The notes under the pieces were generated by a model that was not told the DNA's origin, did no database searches, and saw only the letters and a list, made by a program, of their open reading frames with translations. From assembly GCF_947489255.1 (NCBI RefSeq), contig NZ_CANLCY010000005.1, positions 124,001 to 188,000 on the forward strand: a stretch of 64,000 bases of DNA, in the 5' to 3' direction. Made by a program: the position numbers and the translations under genes. Of the stretch, positions 33,832 through 42,415 are shown piece after piece (position 1 is the first letter of the stretch; every line of letters starts with the position of its first letter). This DNA comes from an uncultured Microbacterium sp. (GTDB lineage Bacteria > Actinomycetota > Actinomycetes > Actinomycetales > Microbacteriaceae).

Positions 33832-34019
33832 GAGCGTCAGCCTAGGCATCGCGCGCGTTGCATCCCGGCGGCCCGCCGCGCAAGAGGCGGATCGAGCGGA
33901 TCGGCGTTGTTGCACCGAGGACAGCAACGCGAGGAAAATCCTTCGCATTTCGTCCTCGCCGTGTTTTCATGGCCGTGGGTACCCACCATTTATCCCCCCT
34001 GGATGGAAGGTCACTCCAC

Positions 34020-35144
34020 GTGAACCGCATATCGAAAACGGTCGTCGGCGCTGCCGCCCTCGGCCTCTTCCTGACCACCGTCGCCACCGCTCCCGCGCTG
34101 GCGCAGACCCCCGTCCCCCCGACGGATGCCGCCGTCGACGGCGTCGACGCGCAGCTCCTGCAGGCGATGGCCGCCGATCTCGGCACCGACGTCGAGGGCG
34201 CGGCCGATGTCCTGCGTTTCCAGGCCGACGCGGCCGAGACCACGGATGACGTCGCGTCGGCGACGGGTGACGCGTACGCCGGCGCCTGGCTCGACGAGAC
34301 CACCCGCACGGTCTACGCGGCGGTGACGACGGATGCCGCGTCGACCGCCGCGGTCGATGCCGGCGCCGTGCCGGTCGAGGTCGCGCACTCCCTCGACGAC
34401 CTCGAAGCGATCACCGCGCGACTGGAGACCGCACCGGTTCCCGACGTCATCCCCTCGTGGTGGATCGATGTCGAGGCCAACGATGTCGTGCTCGACGTCG
34501 TGGCGGGAGGCGAGCAGGCCGCCGCCGACTTCGCCGCCGGCCTGGGCGCTCCGGCCGACGCCGTGCGCCTCGAGACGGGGGCCGCCGCACCGCAGACCTT
34601 CGCCACCATCCGCGGCGGCATGGCCTACAACATCAACAACCAGAGCCGCTGCTCGGTCGGTTTCGCCGTGCAGGGCGGTTTCGTCACCGCCGGTCACTGT
34701 GGTGAGACCGGCGACAGCACGACCTACGGCACGTTCCAGGGCTCGTCGTTCCCGGGTAACGACTACGCCTGGGTCGCGACCCCGTCGCACACGCCCGTGG
34801 GGCAGGTCATGGACTACGCCGGCGGCGCGGTCGCGGTCAAGGGATCGACCCAGGCCGCCGTGGGCGCCACGGTCTGCCGATCGGGGTCGACGACCGGATG
34901 GCACTGCGGCCAGATCCAGGGCTTCACCTCCACCGTGCGGTACGCCGAGGGGTCGGTCTCAGGGCTGATCCGCACGACCGTGTGCGCGGAGCCCGGCGAT
35001 TCGGGCGGGTCGCTGCTCGCCGGCAACCAGGCCCAGGGCGTGACCTCGGGCGGCTCCGGCGACTGCACGTCGGGCGGCACGACGTACTTCCAGCCGGTGA
35101 ACGAGATCCTGCAGACCTACGGCCTGCGCCTGCTCACCAGCTGA
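34020..35144 (+). CDS. secreted S1-family serine protease (streptogrisin/alpha-lytic type)
   Basis: A 374-aa pre-pro-protease. Signal peptide at residues 1 to about 32 (VVGAAALGLFLTTVATAPALA), a pro-region to about residue 200, then the mature chymotrypsin-like domain starting near TIRGGMAYNIN. The triad is visible: His in TAGHCG, Asp in GNDYAWV, Ser in GDSGGSLL. Cysteines are placed as in streptogrisins. Start GTG 34020 has GGAAGG 9 nt upstream; an upstream in-frame ATG at 33858 would precede a normal signal peptide with a long basic tail and is less likely. It is divergent from the PutA-like gene and followed by a strong hairpin. Confidence 0.92.
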   Translation: MNRISKTVVGAAALGLFLTTVATAPALAQTPVPPTDAAVDGVDAQLLQAMAADLGTDVEGAADVLRFQADAAETTDDVASATGDAYAGAWLDETTRTVYAAVTTDAASTAAVDAGAVPVEVAHSLDDLEAITARLETAPVPDVIPSWWIDVEANDVVLDVVAGGEQAAADFAAGLGAPADAVRLETGAAAPQTFATIRGGMAYNINNQSRCSVGFAVQGGFVTAGHCGETGDSTTYGTFQGSSFPGNDYAWVATPSHTPVGQVMDYAGGAVAVKGSTQAAVGATVCRSGSTTGWHCGQIQGFTSTVRYAEGSVSGLIRTTVCAEPGDSGGSLLAGNQAQGVTSGGSGDCTSGGTTYFQPVNEILQTYGLRLLTS

Positions 35145-35161
35145 TCCCTCCGGGTACCCCG

Positions 35162-35192
35162 GTGCCCCGGCCGTCGTGTGCGGCCGGGGCAC
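35162..35192 (+). terminator. hairpin terminator after the protease gene
   Basis: A perfect 12-bp stem (GTGCCCCGGCCG / CGGCCGGGGCAC) with a 7-nt loop begins 18 bp after the protease stop codon. Confidence 0.75.
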
Positions 35193-35315
35193 TGCCGTGC
35201 GCGCGGGGTCACGCTGCCGTCACCCGATCCGCTCCGCGCGGGGCGTCGCAGACGCGAGGGCACCGCCGCGCTGTTCGCTACTGTCGGTGCAGCCCCCACA
35301 TCGACGGAGATCCGC

Positions 35316-36293
35316 ATGGCCCAGACTTTCACCGACCTTCCCCTCGAGCTCCTGCGGGAGTACCGTCCGGCGCTCACCGCGCCCGACGATCTGGACGCGT
35401 TCTGGGACGAGACGCTCGCCGAGGCGCGGGCGGCGGCCCGCCCGCTCCGGCTCGCGGATGTCGCCTCGCCGGTGCGGGCCCTGCGCGTGCAGGACCTGAC
35501 GTTCACGGGCTTCGGCGGCGACGAGATCCGCGGCTGGGTCGTGCGCCCGCACGGCGACGACGACCTGCCGGCGGTCGTCGAGTTCATCGGTTACGGCGGC
35601 GGCCGGGGACTGCCCGGCGAGAAGACCGCCTGGGCGACGGCGGGCTACGTCCACGTCATCATGGACACCCGCGGGCAGGGATCGACGTGGAGCGTCGGCG
35701 ACACCCCCGATCCGCACGGATCGGCCGCCGCCTTCCCGGGTGTGATGACCCGGGGCATCCTCGACCCCCGCGACTACTACTACCGCCGCCTCTACACCGA
35801 CGCGGTGCGGCTGGTCGACGAGGTCTCGCGGCTGGACGGCGTCGACGCGTCGCGCATCGCCGTCACCGGCGGCAGCCAGGGCGGCGGACTCGCGATCGCC
35901 GCCGCGGCCCTGGCAGGGGATGCGGTGGCCGCGCTCCTGCCCGACGTGCCGTTCCTCGCCGATTTCCCGAACGCGATCGTGCGCACCCCCCTCGCCCCGT
36001 TCACCGAGATCACGCGATTCCTCTCCACCCACAGGGATGCCGAAGACGCGGTGCTGCGCACCCTCTCCTACGTCGACGGAGCCGTTCTCGCCCGCCGCAT
36101 CACCGCCCCCGCACTCTTCTCGGTCGGGCTCATGGACGATGTCGTACTGCCCTCGGGCGTCTTCGCGTCGTTCCACGCGCTGGCCTCCGCCGACGCCGAG
36201 ATCGAGGTGTACCGCTACAACGGCCACGAGGGCGGCGGCTATCGCCACTTCATGAAGCAGGTGGCCTGGCTCGACGCCCGCTTCGGTCGCTGA
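35316..36293 (+). CDS. acetyl xylan esterase / cephalosporin-C deacetylase family hydrolase
   Basis: A 325-aa AXE1-family alpha/beta hydrolase that removes acetyl groups from sugars. It begins with the family pattern FTDLPLELLREYRPALTAPDDL and DAFWDETLAEA. The nucleophile is in TGGSQGGGLA (Ser near 185), with an Asp in GLMDDVVLPS and a His in YNGHEGGG completing the triad. No signal peptide, so it would act on imported acetylated oligosaccharides. Start ATG 35316 follows ACGGAGA. It is monocistronic. It fits the hemicellulose theme of the GH51, GH43 and GH78 genes in this window. Confidence 0.9.
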   Translation: MAQTFTDLPLELLREYRPALTAPDDLDAFWDETLAEARAAARPLRLADVASPVRALRVQDLTFTGFGGDEIRGWVVRPHGDDDLPAVVEFIGYGGGRGLPGEKTAWATAGYVHVIMDTRGQGSTWSVGDTPDPHGSAAAFPGVMTRGILDPRDYYYRRLYTDAVRLVDEVSRLDGVDASRIAVTGGSQGGGLAIAAAALAGDAVAALLPDVPFLADFPNAIVRTPLAPFTEITRFLSTHRDAEDAVLRTLSYVDGAVLARRITAPALFSVGLMDDVVLPSGVFASFHALASADAEIEVYRYNGHEGGGYRHFMKQVAWLDARFGR

Positions 36294-36423
36294 GCCGGCG
36301 CCCACCCGCTCCTCGGCGCTGCGCGCGGGATCGGGTGAGGGGGCGCGGGCCGCGGCGCACGGCATCCACTCCCCGTTCCTTTCGGCGGATGCCGCGGGGC
36401 CGGGGTTCCGTCGCGCCCCGCGC

Positions 36424-36984
36424 TCAGCTCCAGACGCTGGGCGCCGGGCGCTTCGTCGAGGGCAGCGCGGAACCCGCGGCCCAGTCGTGCACCCACGACT
36501 CGATGTCGGGCAGCCCCTCGGGGCGACCGACCGCGGCGAAGAGCTCGTCGTGCGGAACGGTTCCGCCGGTGCGGCGCAGGATGCGGGCCCGGATCATGGC
36601 GCGGGCGTAGATCTCGCCCTTCACCAGCGCGCGGTGCTCGAGGTAGACAGCCCGGTCGTCGTGTCCGATCAGGCGCGTCTCGAGCTCGAACCGCTGCCCC
36701 AGCTCGAGCGAGCGGCGGAAGGTGATGGTCTCGGCCGCGACCACGGCGTACCACCCCTGGCGCGTCATCGCCGCGAGCAGACCGGTGCGCGTCAGCAGGT
36801 CCCACCGGCCCAGATCGAACAGCGAGAGGTAGCGGCCGTTGTTCAGGTGCCGCAGCAGGTCGATGTCGGTCGGCAGCACGCGGATGCCCAGGCGCGCGAC
36901 CGTGTTGGGGTCGATGGGTCCCTCGCGGCGGAGGCGACGGCGGGCACGGAAGAGCACGAGAAGCGTGCGCCAGAGGACGTTCAC
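36424..36984 (-). CDS. hotdog-fold acyl-CoA thioesterase family protein
   Basis: A 186-aa protein with the 4HBT/THEM6-like pattern: DIDLLRHLNNGRYLSLFDLGR near residue 40, which holds the conserved Asp and the HLNNGRY helix. FRRSLELGQRFELETRLIGHDDRAVYLEHRAL forms the later beta strands (quoted in parts: FRRSLELGQ, LIGHDDRAVYLEH). It probably hydrolyses an acyl thioester; the substrate is unknown. The GTG 36984 start is inferred from where similarity begins; an ORF extends upstream to 37950 antisense to nothing real. It lies downstream of the DUF817 gene. Confidence 0.75.
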   Translation of the reverse strand: MNVLWRTLLVLFRARRRLRREGPIDPNTVARLGIRVLPTDIDLLRHLNNGRYLSLFDLGRWDLLTRTGLLAAMTRQGWYAVVAAETITFRRSLELGQRFELETRLIGHDDRAVYLEHRALVKGEIYARAMIRARILRRTGGTVPHDELFAAVGRPEGLPDIESWVHDWAAGSALPSTKRPAPSVWS

Positions 36985-37052
36985 GAGGGGCGAGCGTAGC
37001 GAGTCCACGACGGATCGGCGATCTCGTTGTCGGTTCTCCACAGAACGCCGTC

Positions 37053-37973
37053 TCACCCCGTCGCCGCGGGCTCCTCGGCATCCGGTCCCCGCGGCGGATA
37101 CACCCACGTCACCAGCACGACCGACACGATCATGAGCAGGAACCACGACGACAGCTTCGACGCATCGACCGGATGCCACCCGCCCACCTGCGAGGGGTAC
37201 AGCCACGCCCCCGCGTAGGTGGCGATGTTCTCGGCGAGCCAGATGAACAGCGCCACTCCCGAGAAGGCCAGCAGCAGCGGCATCCGGAACGTGCCGCGGA
37301 AGAAGCGGAAGTGCATCGTCGTGCGGGCCCACAGCACGACGACGGCGAGGAGGAGGATCCAGCGCAGATCGACGATCCAGTGATGCGAGAAGAAGTTGAC
37401 GTAGATCAGCGCGGCGACCACCGCGGTGAGCCACCGGCGGGGGTAGCGCGAGAAGCGGAGGTCGAACAGCCGGTACACGCGCACCATGTAGCTGCCGACC
37501 GCGGCGTACATGAAGCCGCTGTACAGCGGCACACCGCCGAGGCGCAGGATGCCGTCGGCGGCGTACATCCACGACCCGACGTCGGTCTTGAACAGCTCCA
37601 TCACGGTGCCGACGATGTGGAAGAGCACGACGACGCGCAGCTCCCGCAGGGTCTCGAGGCGCCCCGCCACCATGGCGACCTGGATCAGCACGGCGGCGAT
37701 CGTCAGGGCGTCGTTGCGCGCGAGCGCGGCGTCGTCGGGATACCAGAGCTTCGCCGCGAGCACCACGACCAGGAACGCGGCGCCGAACACGCACGCCCAC
37801 GCCTGCTTGAGCACGAACACACCGAACTCGACCGCGCGCGCCCGCGCACCCCTCGTGGGCGCTCCCGCGAGCAGGCGGTGGGCGACCGCGTCGATACGCG
37901 CCTCGACGGAGGTGAGCGGCTGACGTTGCGGCACGGCGGCATCGTGCCACACGCCTCCGAACGAACCCTCCAT
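37053..37973 (-). CDS. DUF817 family integral membrane protein
   Basis: A 306-aa protein with about eight hydrophobic segments ([34 protein letters not shown], and others). The segment [20 protein letters not shown] followed by [17 protein letters not shown] is, as I recall, the signature of the DUF817 family. Function is unknown. The start could be ATG 37973 or a GTG a few codons later. It is 68 bp upstream of the thioesterase gene on the same strand and divergent from the GNAT gene. Confidence 0.78.
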   Translation of the reverse strand: MEGSFGGVWHDAAVPQRQPLTSVEARIDAVAHRLLAGAPTRGARARAVEFGVFVLKQAWACVFGAAFLVVVLAAKLWYPDDAALARNDALTIAAVLIQVAMVAGRLETLRELRVVVLFHIVGTVMELFKTDVGSWMYAADGILRLGGVPLYSGFMYAAVGSYMVRVYRLFDLRFSRYPRRWLTAVVAALIYVNFFSHHWIVDLRWILLLAVVVLWARTTMHFRFFRGTFRMPLLLAFSGVALFIWLAENIATYAGAWLYPSQVGGWHPVDASKLSSWFLLMIVSVVLVTWVYPPRGPDAEEPAATG

Positions 37974-38002
37974 TAGCGCATCCGGCCGCCCCTCACCGTC
38001 GA

Positions 38003-38032
38003 TTTCACCTGCGCCCGGGCCGCGCGTAGAGT
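38003..38032 (+). promoter_or_regulatory. promoter of the GNAT-cofE unit (leaderless)
   Basis: TTTCAC (38003-38008) and TAGAGT (38027-38032) are separated by 18 bp. TAGAGT lies exactly 6 nt before the ATG at 38039 and there is no Shine-Dalgarno, so the mRNA probably starts at the start codon. Confidence 0.5.
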
Positions 38033-38038
38033 CACGCC

Positions 38039-38545
38039 ATGACTGCGGAAACCCGAACCGACATCGTCGTCCGTCCGGTGCGCGATGTGGATGCCGAGGC
38101 CCTGGGCCGCGTGCACGCCACCTGCTGGCACGAGACCTACGACCACCTCATCAGCAAGGCGGCCCTCGAGGCCGTCTCGCCGCGTCGCATGGCGGAGCTC
38201 TGGACCCACTGGGCCGCCCAGGGCGACGGATACCGCATGCACGCCGCCCTCGTGAACGGCGAGATCGTCGGCTTCGTAGGCTCGGGCCCCGCGCGCGACG
38301 ACGACGCCCCGCGCGAGCGCGAGCTGTACTTCATCTACCTGCTCGACGCCCACCACGGCACGGGCATCGGCCAGCAGCTCTTCGACGCCGCCGTCGAAGA
38401 GGGCGAGGGCCTGTACCTCTGGGTCGCCGACGACAACCCGCGCGCGCACCGCTTCTACGCGCGCAACGGCTTCGCGCTCGACGGCGCGTCGCACACCGAG
38501 CCCTTCCTCGGCGAGGAGCTCACCGAGGTGCGCTTCGTCCGCTGA
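38039..38545 (+). CDS. GNAT family N-acetyltransferase
   Basis: A 168-aa GNAT. It opens with [20 protein letters not shown], has the acetyl-CoA loop region [20 protein letters not shown] (the Q/RxxGxG/A-like HHGTGIGQ), and ends with the common [11 protein letters not shown] motif. The acceptor substrate is not predictable. It is followed by cofE after only 2 bp, so the two are probably cotranscribed, although a functional link to F420 synthesis is not evident. Confidence 0.87.
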   Translation: MTAETRTDIVVRPVRDVDAEALGRVHATCWHETYDHLISKAALEAVSPRRMAELWTHWAAQGDGYRMHAALVNGEIVGFVGSGPARDDDAPRERELYFIYLLDAHHGTGIGQQLFDAAVEEGEGLYLWVADDNPRAHRFYARNGFALDGASHTEPFLGEELTEVRFVR

Positions 38546-38547
38546 CC

Positions 38548-39306
38548 GTGCTGCAGATCTGGGCCCTCGACGGCATCCGTGAGATCACCCCGGGAGACGA
38601 CCTCGTCGGGGTGATCCTGGATGCCCTCGCCCAGCCCCTCGCCGACGGCGACATCGTCGTCGTCACGAGCAAGATCGTGTCGAAGGCGGAGGGGCGCATC
38701 ATCGAGGCCGCCGATCGCGAGGACGCGATCACGCGCGAAACCGTGCGGCTCGTGGCCTCCCGCACCTCCCCCACCGGGCACGTGACGCGCATCGTGGAGA
38801 ACCCGCTCGGCATCGTCTCCGCCGCCGCCGGCGTGGACGCGAGCAACACCCCCGAGGGCACCGTGCTGCTGCTCCCCGTCGACCCCGACGCCTCGGCGCG
38901 CGCCCTCGCGACCGGCCTGCGCACGGCGACCGGAGCGCACGTGGGCGTGATCATCACCGACACGCTCGGCCGGGCCTGGCGCGAAGGCCAGACCGATCAC
39001 GCGATCGGGGCCGGCGGCATCCACGTGTTCGAGGACCTCCGCGGAACGGTGGATGCCGAGGGCCGCCCCCTCGTGGTGACCCTGCCGTGCGTGGCCGACG
39101 AGATCGCCGCCGCCACCGATCTGGTGAAGGGCAAGGCCTCGCGCCGTCCCGTCGCGATCGTGCGCGGACGCGCCGACCTCGTGGGCGACCTCGACCTGCC
39201 CGGCGCGCGCTCGATCGTGCGCGATCCCGCCCGCGACATGTTCCGCCAGGGCGCCGATGAGGCGTACGCCGAGGGCTTCGCCGCTGGGCGGGCGGCCGGC
39301 GCGTAG
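38548..39306 (+). CDS. cofE: coenzyme F420-0:L-glutamate ligase
   Basis: A 252-aa CofE-family protein that adds glutamate to F420-0 using GTP. Typical segments are [34 protein letters not shown] near residue 35 and the Mg-binding [20 protein letters not shown]. In many actinobacteria this domain is fused to a nitroreductase-like domain as FbiB; here the protein is only the ligase domain, with no C-terminal half. The start is GTG, 2 bp after the GNAT stop. The presence of the gene implies that this organism makes F420. Confidence 0.9.
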   Translation: MLQIWALDGIREITPGDDLVGVILDALAQPLADGDIVVVTSKIVSKAEGRIIEAADREDAITRETVRLVASRTSPTGHVTRIVENPLGIVSAAAGVDASNTPEGTVLLLPVDPDASARALATGLRTATGAHVGVIITDTLGRAWREGQTDHAIGAGGIHVFEDLRGTVDAEGRPLVVTLPCVADEIAAATDLVKGKASRRPVAIVRGRADLVGDLDLPGARSIVRDPARDMFRQGADEAYAEGFAAGRAAGA

Positions 39307-39328
39307 CACGTCCCGTCGTTCATCCCTC

Positions 39329-39430
39329 GTCCCACTTGTGGCGGTGCTTGTCCCACTTGTGGCGGTGCTTGTCCCACTTATGGCCACTTGCAAGGCCCAC
39401 GACCGGTCATAAGTGGGACAAGGTCACCGC
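39329..39430. repeat. family C repeat, copy 1 with 21-bp tandem repeats
   Basis: GTCCCACTTGTGGCGGTGCTT occurs at 39329-39349 and 39350-39370. A third, diverged unit begins at 39371 and forms the left arm of a palindrome (GTCCCACTTATGGCC against GGTCATAAGTGGGAC, ending 39419), followed by AAGGTCACC. Confidence 0.75.
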
Positions 39431-39524
39431 TACCCCGCCCCGAGACCCCGGCGATACCTGAACCCGCACCCCGCCGCCAGCGGCCGCCGCCCTTCGTCAC
39501 CCCCTCCCCTCCGGTCGTGCATGT

Positions 39525-39605
39525 GTCCCACTTATTGCGGTGCCCGTCCCACTTATGGCCACTTGCAAGGCCCACGACCGGCCATAAGTGGGACAAGGTC
39601 ACCCC
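39525..39605. repeat. family C repeat, copy 2
   Basis: One 21-bp unit (39525-39545) precedes a perfect 15-bp inverted repeat, GTCCCACTTATGGCC (from 39546) with GGCCATAAGTGGGAC (ending 39594), and then AAGGTCACC. It repeats 39371-39430 almost base for base. Confidence 0.75.
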
Positions 39606-39723
39606 TGCCGAGGTTGTGCGGCCGAGACGACACAAGAGTCGTGTGGCCGAGGCGGCGAAGAGGGCGAGCGACCCGCTCGACGAGGCGCAGCCGAACACCC
39701 ACGCGAGCGCAACGGACCCGCGT

Positions 39724-40320
39724 TCAGCGAACGCCGCGGGCGGCGAGGGCCTCGCCGAGCTGGTCGGCGTGCCGCAGCGAGAGCACGACGAAGGGAAGGA
39801 TGCCCGCTCGCAGCGACGGCCGCACCCCGCGGGCGCGCTGCGCCTCGCGCACCTCGGCGGCCAGCCGCGCGAGGACGGGGACGGTCGTGATGGTCACGGC
39901 GAGCAGGAGCGCCGCGCGCTCGGCATCCATCCCGATCCTCCGCAGCGGGCGGAGACCGCGCTCGAGCGCGTCGAGCATGTCGTCGACGCGGGTGGTCAGC
40001 GGCAGCAGGGCCGCGATGAGCAGCGCGGCCGCGACGCGGGCGGTGTTGGCCAGCGCGGGCTCGGGGCCGAGGAAGACGAGCTGGCCGATCGCGGTGATCG
40101 CGAGGATCCAGCGCAGACCCCCGACCTGCCGGCCCAGTTCGCGCATCCCCAGGCCCGACGCGGCGTAGGCGACGACGACCGCTGCGGCGCAGACGGCGGC
40201 CGCCCACGCGGCGCTCGGCAGCGATGCCAGGCCGAGCGCGACGACCGCGAGCAGGAGCATCGTGGGGCCCGCCGGCATCCGGTGCAGGAAGCCGTCGCCG
40301 GGTCGGTAGAGGCTCAGCAC
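39724..40320 (-). CDS. bioN: ECF transporter transmembrane (T) protein
   Basis: A 198-aa membrane protein of the CbiQ/BioN family with about five hydrophobic segments. The coupling motif contacting the ATPases is seen as AQRARGVRPSLRAG (the A-R-G type motif near residue 160) and the C-terminal GEALAARGVR. It begins LSLYRPGDGFLHRMPAGPTM, typical of T proteins. Start GTG 40320 overlaps the end of the ATPase gene by 7 nt. With bioM and bioY it forms a complete energy-coupling factor importer for biotin. Confidence 0.88.
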   Translation of the reverse strand: MLSLYRPGDGFLHRMPAGPTMLLLAVVALGLASLPSAAWAAAVCAAAVVVAYAASGLGMRELGRQVGGLRWILAITAIGQLVFLGPEPALANTARVAAALLIAALLPLTTRVDDMLDALERGLRPLRRIGMDAERAALLLAVTITTVPVLARLAAEVREAQRARGVRPSLRAGILPFVVLSLRHADQLGEALAARGVR

Positions 40321-41000
40321 GCGAGCGTCCGTTCGTAGGCGTCGACGACTCCGGATGCTGTACCCGCGGCGACCACGGAACCCTCGGCGAACAGCACGGC
40401 GGCGTCGCAGCGTCGCGCGAGGTCGAGGTCGTGGGTCACGAGGACGAGGGCGTGACCGGTGTCGGCCAGGAGGTGATCGGCCACGAGCCGCGCATTGCGG
40501 GCGTCGAGGTAGGCCGTGGGTTCGTCGGCGACGACGAGGTCGGGAGCGCGCACGAAGGCCCCGCACAGCGCCAGCAGCTGCTTCTGCCCTCCGGACAGAT
40601 CGTGCGCCGGTCGATCGGCGAGATCGGCGAGACCGAAACGCGAGAGGGCCCGGGCCACCCGCTCCGCGCGCTCGGCCTTCGGCAGACGCTCGGAGCGTAG
40701 CGAGAAACCGACGTCGTCCGCGACCACCGGCATGACGATCTGCGCATCGGGATTGCTGAGCACCAGGGCGACGCGGCGGCGAAGCTCGACGGCATCCCGG
40801 TCGGGGTCGAGGCCCCGCACGCTCAGGTCTCCCGCCGAACGTGTCACGAGGCCCGCGACGAGCCGCGCGAAGGTCGACTTGCCCGAACCGTTGTCACCGA
40901 TGACGGCGATCGTTCGGGCGGCGAGGTCGAGGGTGACCTCGCGCAGCACGTCGCGACCGCCGAGGCGGGCCGACAGCCCGTCGCAGCGGATCGTGCTCAC
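40314..41000 (-). CDS. bioM: ECF transporter ATP-binding (A) protein
   Basis: A 228-aa ABC ATPase. Walker A is GDNGSGKSTFA, the Q-loop is SNPDAQIVMPVVADDV, the signature is DLSGGQKQLLAL, Walker B is LVVADEPTAYLD, and the H-loop is LVTHDLD. The QIVMPVV pattern after the Q-loop is typical of ECF ATPases. Start GTG 41000 overlaps the bioY stop (GTGA). It should energise biotin import with BioN and BioY. Confidence 0.9.
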   Translation of the reverse strand: MSTIRCDGLSARLGGRDVLREVTLDLAARTIAVIGDNGSGKSTFARLVAGLVTRSAGDLSVRGLDPDRDAVELRRRVALVLSNPDAQIVMPVVADDVGFSLRSERLPKAERAERVARALSRFGLADLADRPAHDLSGGQKQLLALCGAFVRAPDLVVADEPTAYLDARNARLVADHLLADTGHALVLVTHDLDLARRCDAAVLFAEGSVVAAGTASGVVDAYERTLAC

Positions 41001-41599
41001 GCGGTGGTTCCGGCCTCGACCCGCGCGGGGGCCTGCGCGTTCCACTCGCGGCGGAATCCGCGGGGATAGGCCCGCACGAGGGCGGTCACCACCACCGTCG
41101 CCACCGCCGCCTTGAGCAGGTCGCCGGGCACGAAGACGAAGCTGGAGAGGATGGTCTCACCAAGCGGGAGGCGGGTGACCAGGCTCTGCACCGGGATGCC
41201 GAGGGCGTAGATCGCCACGACGCCTCCAAGGAGCATCGCGAGGACGGTGCGCCAGACGACCGGGCGCCGACCGCCCGCGTGGACGATGAGGCCGATGACG
41301 ATCGCGCCGAGGATCCATCCGAGCGCGTATCCGGCGGTCGGGCCGAGGAAGACGCCGAACCCGCCCCGTCCCCCGGCGAGCAGGGGGAGACCCACCGCGA
41401 CCAGGGCGAGCAGCACCGTCACCGACAGCGCGCCGAGCCAGGGGCCGAGGACGGCGCCGGCGAGCATGACGCCGAGCGTCTGGGCGGTGATGGGCACACC
41501 GCCGAAGACCGGGAAGCTCCCGGGCAGGCCGAGGACCGCGATGAGAGCGGCGAAGACGGCGACGCGGGCGAGGTCGGTGGCGTCGAGGCGACGGGTCAT
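40997..41599 (-). CDS. bioY: biotin ECF transporter S component BioY
   Basis: A 200-aa membrane protein with six hydrophobic segments. BioY hallmarks are visible: VFGGVPITAQTLGVMLAGAVLG (quoted as VPITAQTLGVMLAG), LLAGGRGGFGVFLGPTAGY, and GDLLKAAVA. It binds biotin and passes it through BioN, driven by BioM. ATG 41599 has AGGAAGG upstream. Two TGAAC-N3-GTTCA palindromes lie in the 55-bp gap to the divergent bioQ. Confidence 0.94.
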   Translation of the reverse strand: MTRRLDATDLARVAVFAALIAVLGLPGSFPVFGGVPITAQTLGVMLAGAVLGPWLGALSVTVLLALVAVGLPLLAGGRGGFGVFLGPTAGYALGWILGAIVIGLIVHAGGRRPVVWRTVLAMLLGGVVAIYALGIPVQSLVTRLPLGETILSSFVFVPGDLLKAAVATVVVTALVRAYPRGFRREWNAQAPARVEAGTTA

Positions 41600-41612
41600 G
41601 GGGAGGCCTTCC

Positions 41613-41640
41613 TGAACGGTGTTCACTTGAACGGCGTTCA
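41613..41640. promoter_or_regulatory. two tandem BioQ-type operators
   Basis: TGAACGGTGTTCA (41613-41625) and TGAACGGCGTTCA (41628-41640) are 13-bp palindromes of the form TGAAC-N3-GTTCA. They are spaced 15 bp centre to centre in the shared promoter of bioY and the TetR gene. The form matches the BioQ site known from corynebacteria and mycobacteria. Confidence 0.8.
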
Positions 41641-41641
41641 C

Positions 41642-41647
41642 TATACT
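41642..41647 (+). promoter_or_regulatory. -10 element of leaderless bioQ
   Basis: TATACT is followed by 7 nt and then the ATG at 41655, without a Shine-Dalgarno. It lies immediately beside the second operator, so bound BioQ would block its own promoter. Confidence 0.55.
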
Positions 41648-41654
41648 CATCCCC

Positions 41655-42230
41655 ATGGCACCGCGAGGACATTCCGCCGACGACGTCGCGCGCGCGGCCC
41701 TGCGCATCCTCGACGATCACGGCCTCCCCGACCTCACGATGCGCCGCCTCGCGACGGCGCTCGAGGTGCAGCCGAGCGCCCTCTACTGGCATTTCCCGAA
41801 CAAGCAGTCGCTTCTCGCGGAGCTGTCGGATCGGATCGTGAGCCGCATGGCAACCGGCGCCGCCGTCGACCTGTCCCGCGAGGCGAATGCCCTGCGCGAC
41901 GCACTGCTCGCCTATCGCGACGGCGCCGAGGTGGTCTCGAGCACGCTCGCGATGGGCCTGGGCTCGTCGGTCGCGCTCGAACGCCTGTCTGCCGCCGTCA
42001 CCGCCCCCGGCTCCGACGCCGCCACCGCCCGCCGGGTCGCCACGACCGTGCTGCACTATGTGCTCGGTTTCGTCTGGCACGAGCAGCAGCGCCTGCAGTA
42101 CGACAGTGCGGGGGCGCGGCCGGAGTCCGCCGGGGGCGCGGGCGCCGACCTCGCCGCTGCCGACGCGACGAGCGGCGACTTCGCCTTCGGCCTCGACCTC
42201 ATCGTCGCCGGTCTCCGCGCGCGCACCTGA
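41655..42230 (+). CDS. bioQ: TetR-family biotin regulator BioQ
   Basis: A 191-aa TetR-type repressor. The helix-turn-helix is at residues about 25-50 (LTMRRLATALEVQPSALYWH, then FPNKQSLLAEL). The C-terminal part resembles the TetR_C ligand or dimer domain. Position next to bioY, with two TGAAC-N3-GTTCA sites between them, identifies it as the BioQ-type regulator of biotin genes. It likely represses bioYMN and itself. The mRNA is probably leaderless. Confidence 0.85.
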   Translation: MAPRGHSADDVARAALRILDDHGLPDLTMRRLATALEVQPSALYWHFPNKQSLLAELSDRIVSRMATGAAVDLSREANALRDALLAYRDGAEVVSSTLAMGLGSSVALERLSAAVTAPGSDAATARRVATTVLHYVLGFVWHEQQRLQYDSAGARPESAGGAGADLAAADATSGDFAFGLDLIVAGLRART

Positions 42231-42415
42231 GGCCCGCTCGACCGCGGGTCGTCTGCGAGGCCGCGGGTCGTCGCCGACCCCGCAGGCCGCCGCCGAGGGC
42301 AGCGGCCGTCGCCGGATCGCGGGCTCCCGCCGAGGCCGCATGCGGTCGGCCGCGGTCGCGTGCCTCCTCGGCGACCGGGGGCGGTCTCCGCGCTCCCGCC
42401 GGACCCGCGCGCGGT

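Larger units (their letters stand above)
39307..39723. other. 417-bp non-coding gap filled by repeats
   Basis: The gap between the convergent cofE and bioN genes has no believable gene. It holds 21-bp tandem repeats and two copies of a palindromic element (39371-39430 and 39546-39605) whose roughly 59 bp differ at only two positions. The DNA between the copies (about 39431-39520) is C-rich and shows nothing I recognise. Confidence 0.7.

Noticed and set aside
39329..39605. possible CRISPR-like array
   Set aside because: The 21-bp units are directly abutting without spacers, only two or three in a row, and there are no cas genes. It is a tandem repeat with a palindrome.
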